Shown here piece after piece: positions 8,310 through 16,667 of a stretch of DNA of 59,506 nucleotides. The notes beneath the pieces were generated by a model. That model had not been told where the DNA came from, ran no database searches, and worked only from the letters and a program-made list of their open reading frames with translations. The translations under genes were made by a program, and so were the position numbers. Location of the stretch: positions 1 through 59,506 of the forward strand of contig JAEZCN010000138.1 in the NCBI GenBank assembly GCA_023433515.1, in the 5' to 3' direction. Origin of the DNA: Pseudomonadota bacterium (lineage in GTDB: Bacteria; Pseudomonadota; Gammaproteobacteria; Steroidobacterales; Steroidobacteraceae). Positions within the stretch are counted from its first letter, which is position 1, and each line of letters opens with the position of its first letter.

Positions 8310-9304
8310 AGAACGTTCCGTGGAACAGGTGGTCCGGCACCGCGCGGCGCGACCTCGGCCTCGCCGCTTTCACCTTCGCGCTCGTGGCCGCGGTGACGCT
8401 GGCGTTCCCGGGCTTCGCGTCGCCCGCGAATCTCGCCGAGCTGCTCGACGACACCGCGATCCTGATCCTGCTCGCGCTCGGACAGATGCTCGTGATCCTG
8501 GTGCGCGGCATCGACCTGTCGGTGGCGGCGAATCTCGCGCTGTGCGGCATGCTCGCGGCGCTGTTCAATCGCGCGTATCCGGATACGGGCGTGATGCCCG
8601 CCTTCCTCATCACGCTCGCGAGCGGCGCCTTGCTCGGCGCGTTCAACGGCGTGCTGGTCTGGAAGCTGCGGTTGCCACCGATCGTCGTGACGCTCGGCAC
8701 GATGTCCATCTACCGCGGCGTGATCTACCTGCTCTCGAAAGGCGCGTGGGTCAACGAGAACGAGATGTCCGCGGATTTCGTCGCGTTCACGCGCGTCACG
8801 TTCCTGGGGCTCACCAGCATCTCGTGGCTCGCGCTGCTGGTGGTCGCCATCTTCGTGTTCGCGTTGCGTTACACGCGCACGGCGCGCGACCTGTACGCGG
8901 CGGGCGGCAATCCCGACGCCGCGGCCTACTCGGGCATCGATGCCGGACGCATGCAGTTCATCGCATACACGATCTGCGGCGCCATCGCGGGCGTGTGCGG
9001 ATACCTGTGGGTGGCGCGGTTCGCGGTGGCGTACACGGACATCGCGCTCGGCTTCGAGCTGCAGGTCATCGCGGCCTGCCTGATCGGCGGCGTCGCGATC
9101 ACGGGCGGCGTCGGCTCGGCGCTCGGCGTGCTGCTCGGGTGCCTGTTCATCGGCATCGTCCGCAGTAGTTTGCCGCTGGTGGGGGTGTCCGCCTTCTGGC
9201 AGATGTTCATCAACGGCGTCGTGATCCTGGTCGCGGTGCTGCTCGGCATGCGAGCGAGCAGCCAGCGGCGCACGACGCTCGAGCCCTCGTCACGCGCGGC
9301 ATGA
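8306..9304 (+). CDS. rhaP: Sugar ABC transporter permease (RhaP-like)
   Basis: This is a 332-residue inner-membrane protein of the BPD_transp_2 / RbsC type with about eight to ten hydrophobic segments. It has the family signatures LGQMLVILVRGIDLSVAA near residues 60-80 and ACLIGGVAITGGVGSALG near 253-270. The start overlaps the stop of the ATPase gene, and its own stop overlaps the start of the second permease gene (ATGA). It should form half of the membrane channel of the rhamnose importer. Confidence 0.87.
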   Translation: MKNVPWNRWSGTARRDLGLAAFTFALVAAVTLAFPGFASPANLAELLDDTAILILLALGQMLVILVRGIDLSVAANLALCGMLAALFNRAYPDTGVMPAFLITLASGALLGAFNGVLVWKLRLPPIVVTLGTMSIYRGVIYLLSKGAWVNENEMSADFVAFTRVTFLGLTSISWLALLVVAIFVFALRYTRTARDLYAAGGNPDAAAYSGIDAGRMQFIAYTICGAIAGVCGYLWVARFAVAYTDIALGFELQVIAACLIGGVAITGGVGSALGVLLGCLFIGIVRSSLPLVGVSAFWQMFINGVVILVAVLLGMRASSQRRTTLEPSSRAA

Positions 9305-10236
9305 AGTCCTTCAACGCATGGCGCTGGGAGTCGATGCTCGGGCTCGTGCTGGTGCTCGAGTTCGTGCTGTTCTCGTCGCTGTCGCCTTATTTCCTGAGCG
9401 TCGACACGTTGTCCGATGCGACCTTCAATTTCACCGAGCGCGCGCTGGTCGCATTGCCGCTCGCGCTGCTGATCATCGCGGGCGAGATCGACATCTCCAT
9501 CGCCGGGATCATCGCGCTGTCGTCGGTCGCGATGGGGCTCGGCGCCGCGCACGGCGTGGGCACGCCGGGCATCGTGTGCATCGGCCTCGGCACGGGTCTC
9601 GCGGCCGGCGCGTTCAACGGCGCGCTCGTGACCATCGGACGGGTGCCGTCGATCGTCGCGACCATCGGCACGATGACGCTGTTTCGTGGCGCGGCATACG
9701 CCGTGCTCGGTGACCGCGTGCTCAAGGACTATCCACCTTCGTTCGCGGCCTTCGGGCAGGGTTATTTCGCGGGGCCCGTGTCCAACGAACTCGCGTTGTT
9801 CGCGTTGTTCGCCGTGCTGTTCGGGGTCTTCCTGCACGCCACGCGCTGGGGGCGAACCGTTTATGCGGTTGGCGCGAACCCGGTCGCGAGCCGCTTCGCG
9901 GGCGTGCCGGTGAACCGCTACCGGTTCGCGTTGTTCGCGGTCACCGGCCTGTTCGCGGGACTGGCCTCGGTGCTGCTGACGTCCCGACTCGGCTCGACGC
10001 GCCCGTCCATCGCGCAGGGCTGGGAGCTCGAGATCATCAGCCTCGTCATTCTCGGCGGCGTCTCGGTGTGGGGCGGCAAGGGCAGCATCGTGGGAGTGGT
10101 GCTCGCCGCCCTGGTGTTCGGCCTCGTGACTTTCGGACTCGGACTCATGAATATTCCGGGTATCGTCATGTCCATCTTCACCGGCGCGCTGCTGATCCTC
10201 GTGGTCGCCGTACCCGCACTGCTGAAACGACGATGA
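9301..10236 (+). CDS. rhaQ: Sugar ABC transporter permease (RhaQ-like)
   Basis: The 311-residue protein is the second CUT2 permease. It has multiple transmembrane segments, a glycine-rich GEIDISIAGIIALSSVAMG near residues 61-79, and the conserved loop ILGGVSVWGGKGS near 250-262. Its start and stop both overlap neighbouring genes by 4 bp. Two different permeases with one tandem ATPase is the standard arrangement of rhamnose importers in rhizobia. It probably pairs with the preceding permease to form the channel. Confidence 0.87.
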   Translation: MKSFNAWRWESMLGLVLVLEFVLFSSLSPYFLSVDTLSDATFNFTERALVALPLALLIIAGEIDISIAGIIALSSVAMGLGAAHGVGTPGIVCIGLGTGLAAGAFNGALVTIGRVPSIVATIGTMTLFRGAAYAVLGDRVLKDYPPSFAAFGQGYFAGPVSNELALFALFAVLFGVFLHATRWGRTVYAVGANPVASRFAGVPVNRYRFALFAVTGLFAGLASVLLTSRLGSTRPSIAQGWELEIISLVILGGVSVWGGKGSIVGVVLAALVFGLVTFGLGLMNIPGIVMSIFTGALLILVVAVPALLKRR

Positions 10237-11606
10237 ACGAGACTTCTCCACTGATCGCGATCGTCGACGTCGGCAAGACGAACGCCAAGTTGTCGTTCGT
10301 GGATCCGGCGCTCGGCCAGGAGACCTGGAGCGCGCGGCGCGCGAACGACGTGGTGGAAGGTTCCGCGGTGCGCGAGCTCGACATCGCCGGCATCGAGCAA
10401 TGGCTGCTCGCCACGCTGCGCGAGGCGCCGGGCCGCGATCGCGTGACGGCCATCGTGCCCATCGCGCATGGCGCCGCGGCAGTGCTCGTCGGTCACGACG
10501 GTGAAGTCCTCGCCGCGCCGGATTACGAAGACCCGCGCTTCGACGAAGTCGCCGAGGACTACCGACCATTGCGCGACGCGTTTTCGATGACGTACTCGCC
10601 GTTCCTGCCGCAGGGTCTCAACCTCGGCCGTCAGCTGTTCTATCTACAGCAGCGCCAGCCGGAGCTGCTGCAGCGCGCGCGCCACTTGCTGATGTATCCG
10701 CAGTACTGGGCGTGGCGGCTCTCCGGAATCTTCGCGAGCGAGGTGACCTCGCTCGGCACGCATACCGACCTGTGGCGGCCCTACGATCGCAGCTATTCGG
10801 GCCTGTCGCGCAAGCAGGGCTGGGCGCGGCTCATGCCGGGCATGCGCACCGCGACCGACCGGCTCGGCAAGATCCGCTCGAGCGTGGCCGAGGCGACCGG
10901 GCTCTCGCCGGATTGTGGCGTCTCCTGCGGCATCCACGATTCGAACGCGTCCTACCTGCGCTTCCTCATGGATCGCGAGCGAGAAGTGTTCACGGTGGTT
11001 TCGAGCGGAACGTGGACCATCGTGATGGCGAATCGCGGCGACCTGCGCAGGCTGCGCGAGGAGCGCGACATGCTCGCGAACGTGAATGCGTTCGGCGCGC
11101 CGGTCGCGACCGCGCGGTACATGGGCGGCCGCGAATACGAGGCGATCGCGCAGGGCAACGACACGCCGACGGTCGAGGCGCTGATCGACGTGCTGGCTTC
11201 CGGCGCCATGGCGTTGCCGTCCTTCGCATCCGCGGGGCCTTACTCGGGCCGCCCCGGGCGACTCGATGGAGTGGAATCGCTGGGCGGCGTTCATCGCGCC
11301 GCGCTCGCCACTCTTTACTCGGCGCTCATGACGACACAGCTGATCGAATCGCTCGGCGCGGCCGGCGAGATCTTCGTGGACGGCCCGATGGCGCGGAATC
11401 CGCTGTTCGGCCGATTGCTGGCGGCGTGCCTGCCGGTGGGCACGGTGCGCACGTATCCGGAGGGCGGCGGAAACCGCGTTGCCGCGCACCTCGCCGGCGT
11501 GCCGTCGCCGGTGAACGGGGCGCTGCAGAAGGTGGTTCCGTTGCGCCTCGCGGGGCTGCTCGACTATCAATCGACCTGGCGTCACAGGCTCGAGGAAAAG
11601 ACTTGA
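10233..11606 (+). CDS. rhaB: FGGY-family carbohydrate kinase, putative L-rhamnulokinase
   Basis: The 457-residue protein begins IVDVGKTNAK, the N-terminal phosphate-binding motif of FGGY sugar kinases. It contains CGIHDSNASYL near residue 230 and a second phosphate loop, VSSGTWT, near 253. It should phosphorylate L-rhamnulose at O1, the only rhamnose step not covered by the minus-strand genes. It overlaps the upstream permease by ATGA and ends the operon. The sequence is not a close match to E. coli RhaB, so the substrate rests on context. Confidence 0.8.
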   Translation: MNETSPLIAIVDVGKTNAKLSFVDPALGQETWSARRANDVVEGSAVRELDIAGIEQWLLATLREAPGRDRVTAIVPIAHGAAAVLVGHDGEVLAAPDYEDPRFDEVAEDYRPLRDAFSMTYSPFLPQGLNLGRQLFYLQQRQPELLQRARHLLMYPQYWAWRLSGIFASEVTSLGTHTDLWRPYDRSYSGLSRKQGWARLMPGMRTATDRLGKIRSSVAEATGLSPDCGVSCGIHDSNASYLRFLMDREREVFTVVSSGTWTIVMANRGDLRRLREERDMLANVNAFGAPVATARYMGGREYEAIAQGNDTPTVEALIDVLASGAMALPSFASAGPYSGRPGRLDGVESLGGVHRAALATLYSALMTTQLIESLGAAGEIFVDGPMARNPLFGRLLAACLPVGTVRTYPEGGGNRVAAHLAGVPSPVNGALQKVVPLRLAGLLDYQSTWRHRLEEKT

Positions 11607-11621
11607 TCAACGGCGGACTTC

Positions 11622-12143
11622 ATGTCGATTGATCCAACCGGAAGATTGCGGTTCGTGACGCTCGAAGAGCGGCACCGCCGCGCGCTCGCCGCGGGCAAAC
11701 ACGAGCTCGCGCGCCTGCTCGGCGTCGTAGTGCCCGAAGCCTGGCCCGAGTTTCCCGAAGCGTTCGCGCCGGCGCCCGCGGACGTCGTGCCCAACCCGAC
11801 GCCGTGGAACGGCTATTTGTTTGTTGATCGGGGGTTCATCGATCCGGGCGTCGCGACGCTGGTCGGCAACGGCGGTTTTCATGGACCGCCGAACGATCTC
11901 GGCGAGGTCGAGATCGGCTACGAGGTCGCGGGTGAATTCCGCAACCGGGGTTACGCCACCGAGGCGGTGCGCGGCTTCGTGAATTTCGCGTTCTCCGATC
12001 CGCACGTCCGGGCCGTCGTGGCTCACACGCTGGCGGAGAAGAACGCGTCGAACTCCGTGCTCGCGCGCGTCGGATTCACGTGTGTCGCGGAGCTCGCGAA
12101 CGACGAGGTCGGGCGCGTGTGGCGCTGGGCGCTCGCCCGCTGA
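11622..12143 (+). CDS. GNAT-family N-acetyltransferase (RimJ/RimL-like)
   Basis: The 173-residue protein matches the RimJ-type GNAT fold, which uses acetyl-CoA. It has VEIGYEVAGEFRNRGYATEAVRG near residues 94-118, including the acetyl-CoA pyrophosphate-binding R-x-x-G-Y/A segment, and then VVAHTLAEKNASNSVLARVGF. It starts 15 bp after the kinase stop and could ride on the rhamnose operon transcript, but nothing links it to sugar metabolism. The substrate cannot be predicted. Confidence 0.75.
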   Translation: MSIDPTGRLRFVTLEERHRRALAAGKHELARLLGVVVPEAWPEFPEAFAPAPADVVPNPTPWNGYLFVDRGFIDPGVATLVGNGGFHGPPNDLGEVEIGYEVAGEFRNRGYATEAVRGFVNFAFSDPHVRAVVAHTLAEKNASNSVLARVGFTCVAELANDEVGRVWRWALAR

Positions 12144-12157
12144 CGCCGATGCGACGG

Positions 12158-12177
12158 ATTCGCATTGGCATTCGCAT
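12158..12177. repeat. Direct repeat ATTCGCAT x2 upstream of bacterioferritin gene
   Basis: ATTCGCAT occurs at 12158-12165 and 12170-12177, a 12-bp period, about 65-80 bp upstream of the bacterioferritin start. It could be a regulatory site, but it does not resemble a Fur box. Support is weak. Confidence 0.25.
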
Positions 12178-12240
12178 GTCTGAAATAGCGGCCGGGCTCG
12201 ACTACCATGCCGGCCGACGTTTACGGCGAGGACCCCGGAC

Positions 12241-12699
12241 ATGAACGATTCGACGATGGACACCCAGCTGACCCAGAAGGTGATCGACGCCCTGAACCGC
12301 ATTCTCGAGCTGGAGCTCGCGGGTGTGGTGCGCTACATGCACTACAGCTTCATGATCTTCGGGCACAACCGCATCCCGATCGTGGCGTGGTTGCGCGAGC
12401 AGGGCACCGAATCGAACGCGCACGCCGTGCTCGCCGGCGAGCACATCACCGCGCTCGGCGGCCATCCGTCTCTCAAGATCGGTCCGCTGCTCGAGACGCA
12501 CCAGCACGACGTCAACGAGATCCTCAAGGAAGCACACGACCACGAGAAGGAAGGTCTCGACTCGTATTACGCGCTGCTCTCGCTCGTCGAGGGCAAGAGC
12601 ATCCTGCTCGAGGAATACGCGCGCGACCAGATCGCGGCCGAGGAAATGCACCTCGCGGACATCCGCAAGATGATGCGCAAGCCGGGATCGATCAGGTAG
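12241..12699 (+). CDS. Bacterioferritin / ferritin-like protein
   Basis: The 152-residue all-helical protein has the bacterioferritin pattern LELELAGVVRYMHY near residues 21-34, REQGTESNAHAVLAGEH near 50-66, ALGGHPS near 69-75 and EEYARDQIAAEEMHLADI near 121-138. The Glu and His residues are spaced to hold a di-iron centre. It probably stores or detoxifies iron in the cytoplasm. GAGGA lies about 8-12 bp before the ATG at 12241; a second in-frame ATG is at 12256. Its position next to the heme cluster fits iron handling. I could not confirm the methionine that binds heme in classical bacterioferritins. Confidence 0.8.
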   Translation: MNDSTMDTQLTQKVIDALNRILELELAGVVRYMHYSFMIFGHNRIPIVAWLREQGTESNAHAVLAGEHITALGGHPSLKIGPLLETHQHDVNEILKEAHDHEKEGLDSYYALLSLVEGKSILLEEYARDQIAAEEMHLADIRKMMRKPGSIR

Positions 12700-12701
12700 G
12701 G

Positions 12702-13448
12702 CTAACTACTTTGCGTCTCGGCGCCGCGCTCGAGGAAACGCAGCGACCATTCGAGCGGCGTCTCGGCGTCGTGTTTGTAGGCGCGCCGCCAGGCGGGTGG
12801 CGCCGATTCCTGCCAGGCGCGCATCGTCGAGCCGCCGATCAGCACCACCGGGCCGGGCGGTAGTTCGAAGCCGCGCGCCGCGGCGAAGTTCTCGATCGCC
12901 GAGGGACTCCAGAACGCGTAACCCGGCGACGGGCGGTCGCCCTCGCGTAACGCGGCGAGCTCCTGCGCGAGATTCGCGGGTGCCGAGGTCGAGTAGACAG
13001 CCTTCGTGTGCACGCGCAGCCGCTCGCCGAGGATCGCGACCGCGGCGAGGTGTTCCGGCTGGCGCAGCGCGGCGTCGCTGGTCGGGTAGAACAGATCGCT
13101 GCCCGACGCAATCGCCTTCGAATCGATCACCGCGCGCGCGAGATCGCGCACGCCGCCATGCGCCGTGAGCGCGACGCGGATGCCGCGGGCCTCGAGCGTC
13201 GCCGAGGTCGCGGGTGCGATCGCGGCCACGAAGGTTCCCTGCGGCACTTCGACGCGCGCGGCCGCCGCGCGGCTCGTGACGAACAGCAGCGCGGGACCCG
13301 AGGCGCCGATCCGGAGTAACTCCGGCCAGTCGTGCCACTGGTGCTCGATGCAGGGAATCGCGAGCGCGGCGAATCCCTGGCGTCGCAGCTGGATGACGGC
13401 GCTGTCGGCGTGCGGTTGCGATTTCGTGATGATCCAGGTGTACGGCAA
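12702..13448 (-). CDS. hemD: Uroporphyrinogen-III synthase
   Basis: The 248-residue protein looks like the two-lobed HemD fold, which converts hydroxymethylbilane to uroporphyrinogen III. Features are an N-terminal ITKSQPHADS strand-helix, FVTSRAAAARV near residues 57-67, and YAFWSPSAIENF near 176-187 for the SPS(A/S)-type motif. HemD proteins are poorly conserved, so the context, facing hemE within a heme cluster, adds much weight. The start is TTG at 13448 with GGAGCC upstream. It is the only heme gene on the minus strand and diverges from hemE across about 125 bp. Confidence 0.82.
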   Translation of the reverse strand: MPYTWIITKSQPHADSAVIQLRRQGFAALAIPCIEHQWHDWPELLRIGASGPALLFVTSRAAAARVEVPQGTFVAAIAPATSATLEARGIRVALTAHGGVRDLARAVIDSKAIASGSDLFYPTSDAALRQPEHLAAVAILGERLRVHTKAVYSTSAPANLAQELAALREGDRPSPGYAFWSPSAIENFAAARGFELPPGPVVLIGGSTMRAWQESAPPAWRRAYKHDAETPLEWSLRFLERGAETQSS

Positions 13449-13573
13449 GGCAGGCTCCGCCGCGGATGTTAGCCGCGGCGCGCCCGATGAGGGTCTGCCG
13501 TGACACAGCTGTGACAGATAACGCGGCCTCGGGGCGTACGCTATCCACTGATTCCATTGGAGTTTGGCATCCC

Positions 13574-14608
13574 ATGCAGTCGCGTCAGCGATTCCTGGCG
13601 GCGCTGCGCGGTGACGCGCTCGACCGTCCCCCCGTCTGGCTCATGCGCCAGGCCGGCCGCTACTTGCCGGGGTATCGCGCCCTGCGCGCCGAACACAGCT
13701 TCTGGGACGTGTGCCAGAACCCCGAGCTTTCCACGCGCGCGGCGCTCGAACCGCTGGATCGCTACAAGCTCGACGCGGCCATCGTGTTTTCCGACATCCT
13801 CGTCGTCCCGCTCGCGATGGGACTAGGGGTGAGCTTCGGACCCGGCGAGGGTCCGCGCATCGCGCGTCCGCTGCGCAGCGGCGCGGACTTCGATGCCTGG
13901 CAGACCGACGGCGTGCTCGATCGCATCGCCTACCTGCCGCGCGCGGTCGCGCACCTCAAGCAGACGCTGAACGACCGTTACGGGATCCTCGGCTTCGCGG
14001 GCGCCCCGTTCACGCTGTTCGCGTACTGCGTCGAAGGCGGCGGCAGCGAGGATTTCCGCGAAGCGCGCACGCTCATGCATCGCGACCCCGCGCTCGCGAC
14101 GCGCGCTCTGACCACGATCGCCGACGTCGTCGCGGACCTGCTGCTCGCGCAGGTCGATGCGGGCGCGGATGCGGTCCAGTTGTTCGACTCGTGGGGTGGT
14201 TTGCTCGCGCCCGACGAATACCGGGACTTTGCGCTGCCGGCCTTGCAACTCATCACCGCGAAACTCAATGCCCGCAAGGTGCCGACGCTGTTGTTCGTGC
14301 GCGGTGGGCATCACCTGTTGCCGCTGCTCGGCGAGAGCGGCGTCACCGGTTTTTCGCTCGACTGGCGCACGGAGTGGGACGTTGCACGCAAGATGTATCC
14401 GGAGCACGTGCTGCAGGGAAACATCGATCCGGTATTGTTGTTAGGCAGCGCGGACGTGATCCGCGCGCGCACGCGTGCGCTTCTCGAAACGATGAAACGC
14501 ACGACCGGCGGTCGTCGCTGCATCCTGAACCTCGGCCACGGCATCCTGCCGGGCACGCCGCCCGAGACGGTGGCGGCGCTGGTCGATACCGCGGCGGAAT
14601 TCGCTTAA
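13574..14608 (+). CDS. hemE: Uroporphyrinogen decarboxylase
   Basis: The 344-residue protein has the HemE signatures RPPVWLMRQAGRYLPGY near residues 16-32, VFSDILVVP near 72-80, GFAGAPFTLF near 140-149 and the C-terminal NLGHGILPGTPPE. It removes four acetate carboxylates from uroporphyrinogen III to give coproporphyrinogen III. I chose the ATG at 13574 over the upstream extension because the family starts close to RQRFL and GGAG lies about 11 bp before it. It leads the plus-strand heme operon; the next gene begins 20 bp after its stop. Confidence 0.95.
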   Translation: MQSRQRFLAALRGDALDRPPVWLMRQAGRYLPGYRALRAEHSFWDVCQNPELSTRAALEPLDRYKLDAAIVFSDILVVPLAMGLGVSFGPGEGPRIARPLRSGADFDAWQTDGVLDRIAYLPRAVAHLKQTLNDRYGILGFAGAPFTLFAYCVEGGGSEDFREARTLMHRDPALATRALTTIADVVADLLLAQVDAGADAVQLFDSWGGLLAPDEYRDFALPALQLITAKLNARKVPTLLFVRGGHHLLPLLGESGVTGFSLDWRTEWDVARKMYPEHVLQGNIDPVLLLGSADVIRARTRALLETMKRTTGGRRCILNLGHGILPGTPPETVAALVDTAAEFA

Positions 14609-14628
14609 CGAATCGCAAGGCAGCGATC

Positions 14629-15702
14629 ATGATCCCCCTGGCCCTGGTCGGCATGAGTTATCGCGAGGCGCCCTCCGCGGTGCGCGCCGCGCTTGCCGCG
14701 TTCGACCTCGGCAAGGAAGGTCCCTCGCAACAATTGCTCGCGGCGGGCGAGATCACCGGTGTCGTGCGCATCGAAAGCTGCGCGCGCGTCGAGTGGATGC
14801 TCGCGTCGCCGCGTCCGGCATGGGCGGCGGAGCTGTTCAGCGCGGCACTCATCGGCGCGGAAGGTAATCCGGACGGACTGCGGCCACGCTCGCGTCACGG
14901 CGCCGCCGCGGTCGGTGGGCTGCTGCGCGTCGCCGCGGGACTCGATTCGGTCGCGCAGGGCGAACACGCCATCGGCAACCAGGTGTTGCGCTCGTTCGAG
15001 CGCGCGCACGAGGCCGGAACGATGTGCCGCAACCTGCACGTAGTCTGGCGCGGCGTCGGCGAGACGCTGAATCGCGCGCGGCGCATCCTGCCGCAGGGCC
15101 GCACGGGCGGCGTACAGGCGCTAATCGTGCAGCGGCTCGATGCCGTGCCGCGCGCCGCGCCGATCGCGGTGTTCGGTCTCGGTGAAATCGGCCGCGCGAT
15201 GTTGCGCGCACTGTCCGACGCGGGATTCACGGCGGTCGAGAGTTTCAATCGCGCGAGCATGCGGGCCTTCGAAGGTGCCGTGCAGCGCGTGCACACCGTG
15301 ATCGTGTGCTCGGGCGCGCCGCACGCGTGGCTCGCGCTGCCGCCCGGAAACGACCGGCAGGTGTTCGATCTCGGCAGTCCGCTGCAGATCGTTTCCGCGC
15401 CGGGCTGGCGCCTCACGGCGCTCGACGAATTGCTCGATGCACACGGGGCGGTGTTGCCCGAGGAGCAATACGCCGCGCTCGACGCCGAATGCGCGGCCAG
15501 TGCCGAGCGGATCTGCCAGGCGCTGCTCGCGCCGCCGCCGCGCGACACGCTGGCTGCGATGACCGCGATGCGCACCGAATTCATGCAGAACAAACTACCG
15601 GCGCTTCTGGAAGGCCTGCCGCCGCAACGCGCGCGCAAGCTCACGTCCGAGATGAACGCGATGCTGCACGAGTTCATCCGTGCCGCGAAGGAGACGCAAT
15701 GA
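14629..15702 (+). CDS. hemA: Divergent, short glutamyl-tRNA reductase (HemA-like)
   Basis: The 357-residue protein should reduce glutamyl-tRNA to glutamate-1-semialdehyde, the substrate of HemL encoded two genes downstream. The catalytic cysteine is C51 in ESCARVEW, corresponding to STCNRTE. RVAAGLDSVAQGEHAIGNQV matches the substrate-domain signature, and VFGLGEIG near 179-186 is the NADPH loop. It is about 60 residues shorter than usual, mainly in the C-terminal dimerisation part. The histidine that normally precedes the RVASGLDS motif (H99 of E. coli) appears to be Gly here. It overlaps hemC by ATGA. Activity is probable from context but not certain. Confidence 0.8.
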   Translation: MIPLALVGMSYREAPSAVRAALAAFDLGKEGPSQQLLAAGEITGVVRIESCARVEWMLASPRPAWAAELFSAALIGAEGNPDGLRPRSRHGAAAVGGLLRVAAGLDSVAQGEHAIGNQVLRSFERAHEAGTMCRNLHVVWRGVGETLNRARRILPQGRTGGVQALIVQRLDAVPRAAPIAVFGLGEIGRAMLRALSDAGFTAVESFNRASMRAFEGAVQRVHTVIVCSGAPHAWLALPPGNDRQVFDLGSPLQIVSAPGWRLTALDELLDAHGAVLPEEQYAALDAECAASAERICQALLAPPPRDTLAAMTAMRTEFMQNKLPALLEGLPPQRARKLTSEMNAMLHEFIRAAKETQ

Positions 15703-16667
15703 GCGCGCGTGCAATAGGTAGCCGCGGGAGCGATCTCGCGCTGTGGCAGTCCCGCACGGTGCTCGCGGCGCTTCGACAGGCGTCACCCGATGCCGACTGG
15801 AACTCGGACATCACGGTCGTCACGACGCGCGGCGACGTCGACCAGTCGCCGTATCTCGCGGGCAGGGTCGAGAAGGGTGTCTTCACCCGGGAGCTGGAAG
15901 CTTCGCTGCTCGACAAGCGCATCGATCTCGTCGTGCATTCGCTCAAGGATCTGCCGACCGCCGCGCCGGCCGGCCTCGCAAACTTCACCGTCCTGCCGCG
16001 CGCGAACGTGGCCGACTGGCTGCTGATCCGCCGAGAATTCCACGAGCCACGCAGCGATGGAATCCTGCCGCTCGTGCCGGATGCCCGCGTCGGCGCGTCG
16101 TCGCTGCGCCGTGGTGCGTTGATCTCGCGGTTCGCGCCGCAGGCAAAGGCCGTGCCGCTGCGCGGCAACGTGCCGACCCGCGTGCGCAAGCTCTCCGAGC
16201 AGAACGGCGTCGATGCGATCATTCTCGCGGCCGCGGGCCTGAGCCGGCTGAAGCTGGATCTTTCGGCCTTCGTCGTGATCGAGCTCGCTCCAGAATGGTG
16301 GGTGCCGGCGCCGGGGCAGGGCGCGCTCGCGGCGCAATGCCGCGCCGACGATGCCGACATCGCCGCGCAGGCCGGGCTGCTCACCGATCCCGCCTGCCAT
16401 CTCGCGACGCGCTGGGAGCGTGAATTCCTGCGCGTCATCGAGGGCGGCTGCTCCACGCCGTTCGGCTGTTACGTCGCCGGCGGTCGCGCGCACCTGGGTA
16501 TCGCCACCGAGCGCGGCTGGACCGCGCGCGCCATCGAACTACCGCAAGATTTGTCAGAGGACTCACAACGTGACTCATTCATCAGGGCAGCCGTCGCCGG
16601 CTGCAAGCCAGTCGAGCTCTCCGGAACCGATGCTCGCGCACTCTGCCGAGCTGTACTCGCGCGCTGA
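15699..16667 (+). CDS. hemC: Hydroxymethylbilane synthase (porphobilinogen deaminase)
   Basis: The 322-residue protein polymerises four porphobilinogens. It has IGSRGSDLALWQS at residues 6-18, VHSLKDLPT near 78-86, GASSLRRGAL near 127-136, PLRGNVPTRVRKL near 152-164 and GQGALAAQCR near 206-215. The cofactor-attaching cysteine is about C251 in EGGCSTPFG. The length is typical. It overlaps hemA at the start. Its end overlaps the coding frame of hemL if hemL uses either proposed start, so these genes are tightly coupled. Confidence 0.95.
   Translation: MSARAIGSRGSDLALWQSRTVLAALRQASPDADWNSDITVVTTRGDVDQSPYLAGRVEKGVFTRELEASLLDKRIDLVVHSLKDLPTAAPAGLANFTVLPRANVADWLLIRREFHEPRSDGILPLVPDARVGASSLRRGALISRFAPQAKAVPLRGNVPTRVRKLSEQNGVDAIILAAAGLSRLKLDLSAFVVIELAPEWWVPAPGQGALAAQCRADDADIAAQAGLLTDPACHLATRWEREFLRVIEGGCSTPFGCYVAGGRAHLGIATERGWTARAIELPQDLSEDSQRDSFIRAAVAGCKPVELSGTDARALCRAVLAR

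Noticed and set aside
14448..14454. GTTAGGC in hemE (also in hemL near 17610 and hemH near 20632)
   Set aside because: It matches an attC core by sequence but is part of Leu-Gly codons in conserved genes, with no partner core or palindrome.
14754..14770. CACCGGTGTCG in hemA, similar to the uronate operator
   Set aside because: It is within coding sequence, lacks the conserved ATGA half, and is far from uronate genes.
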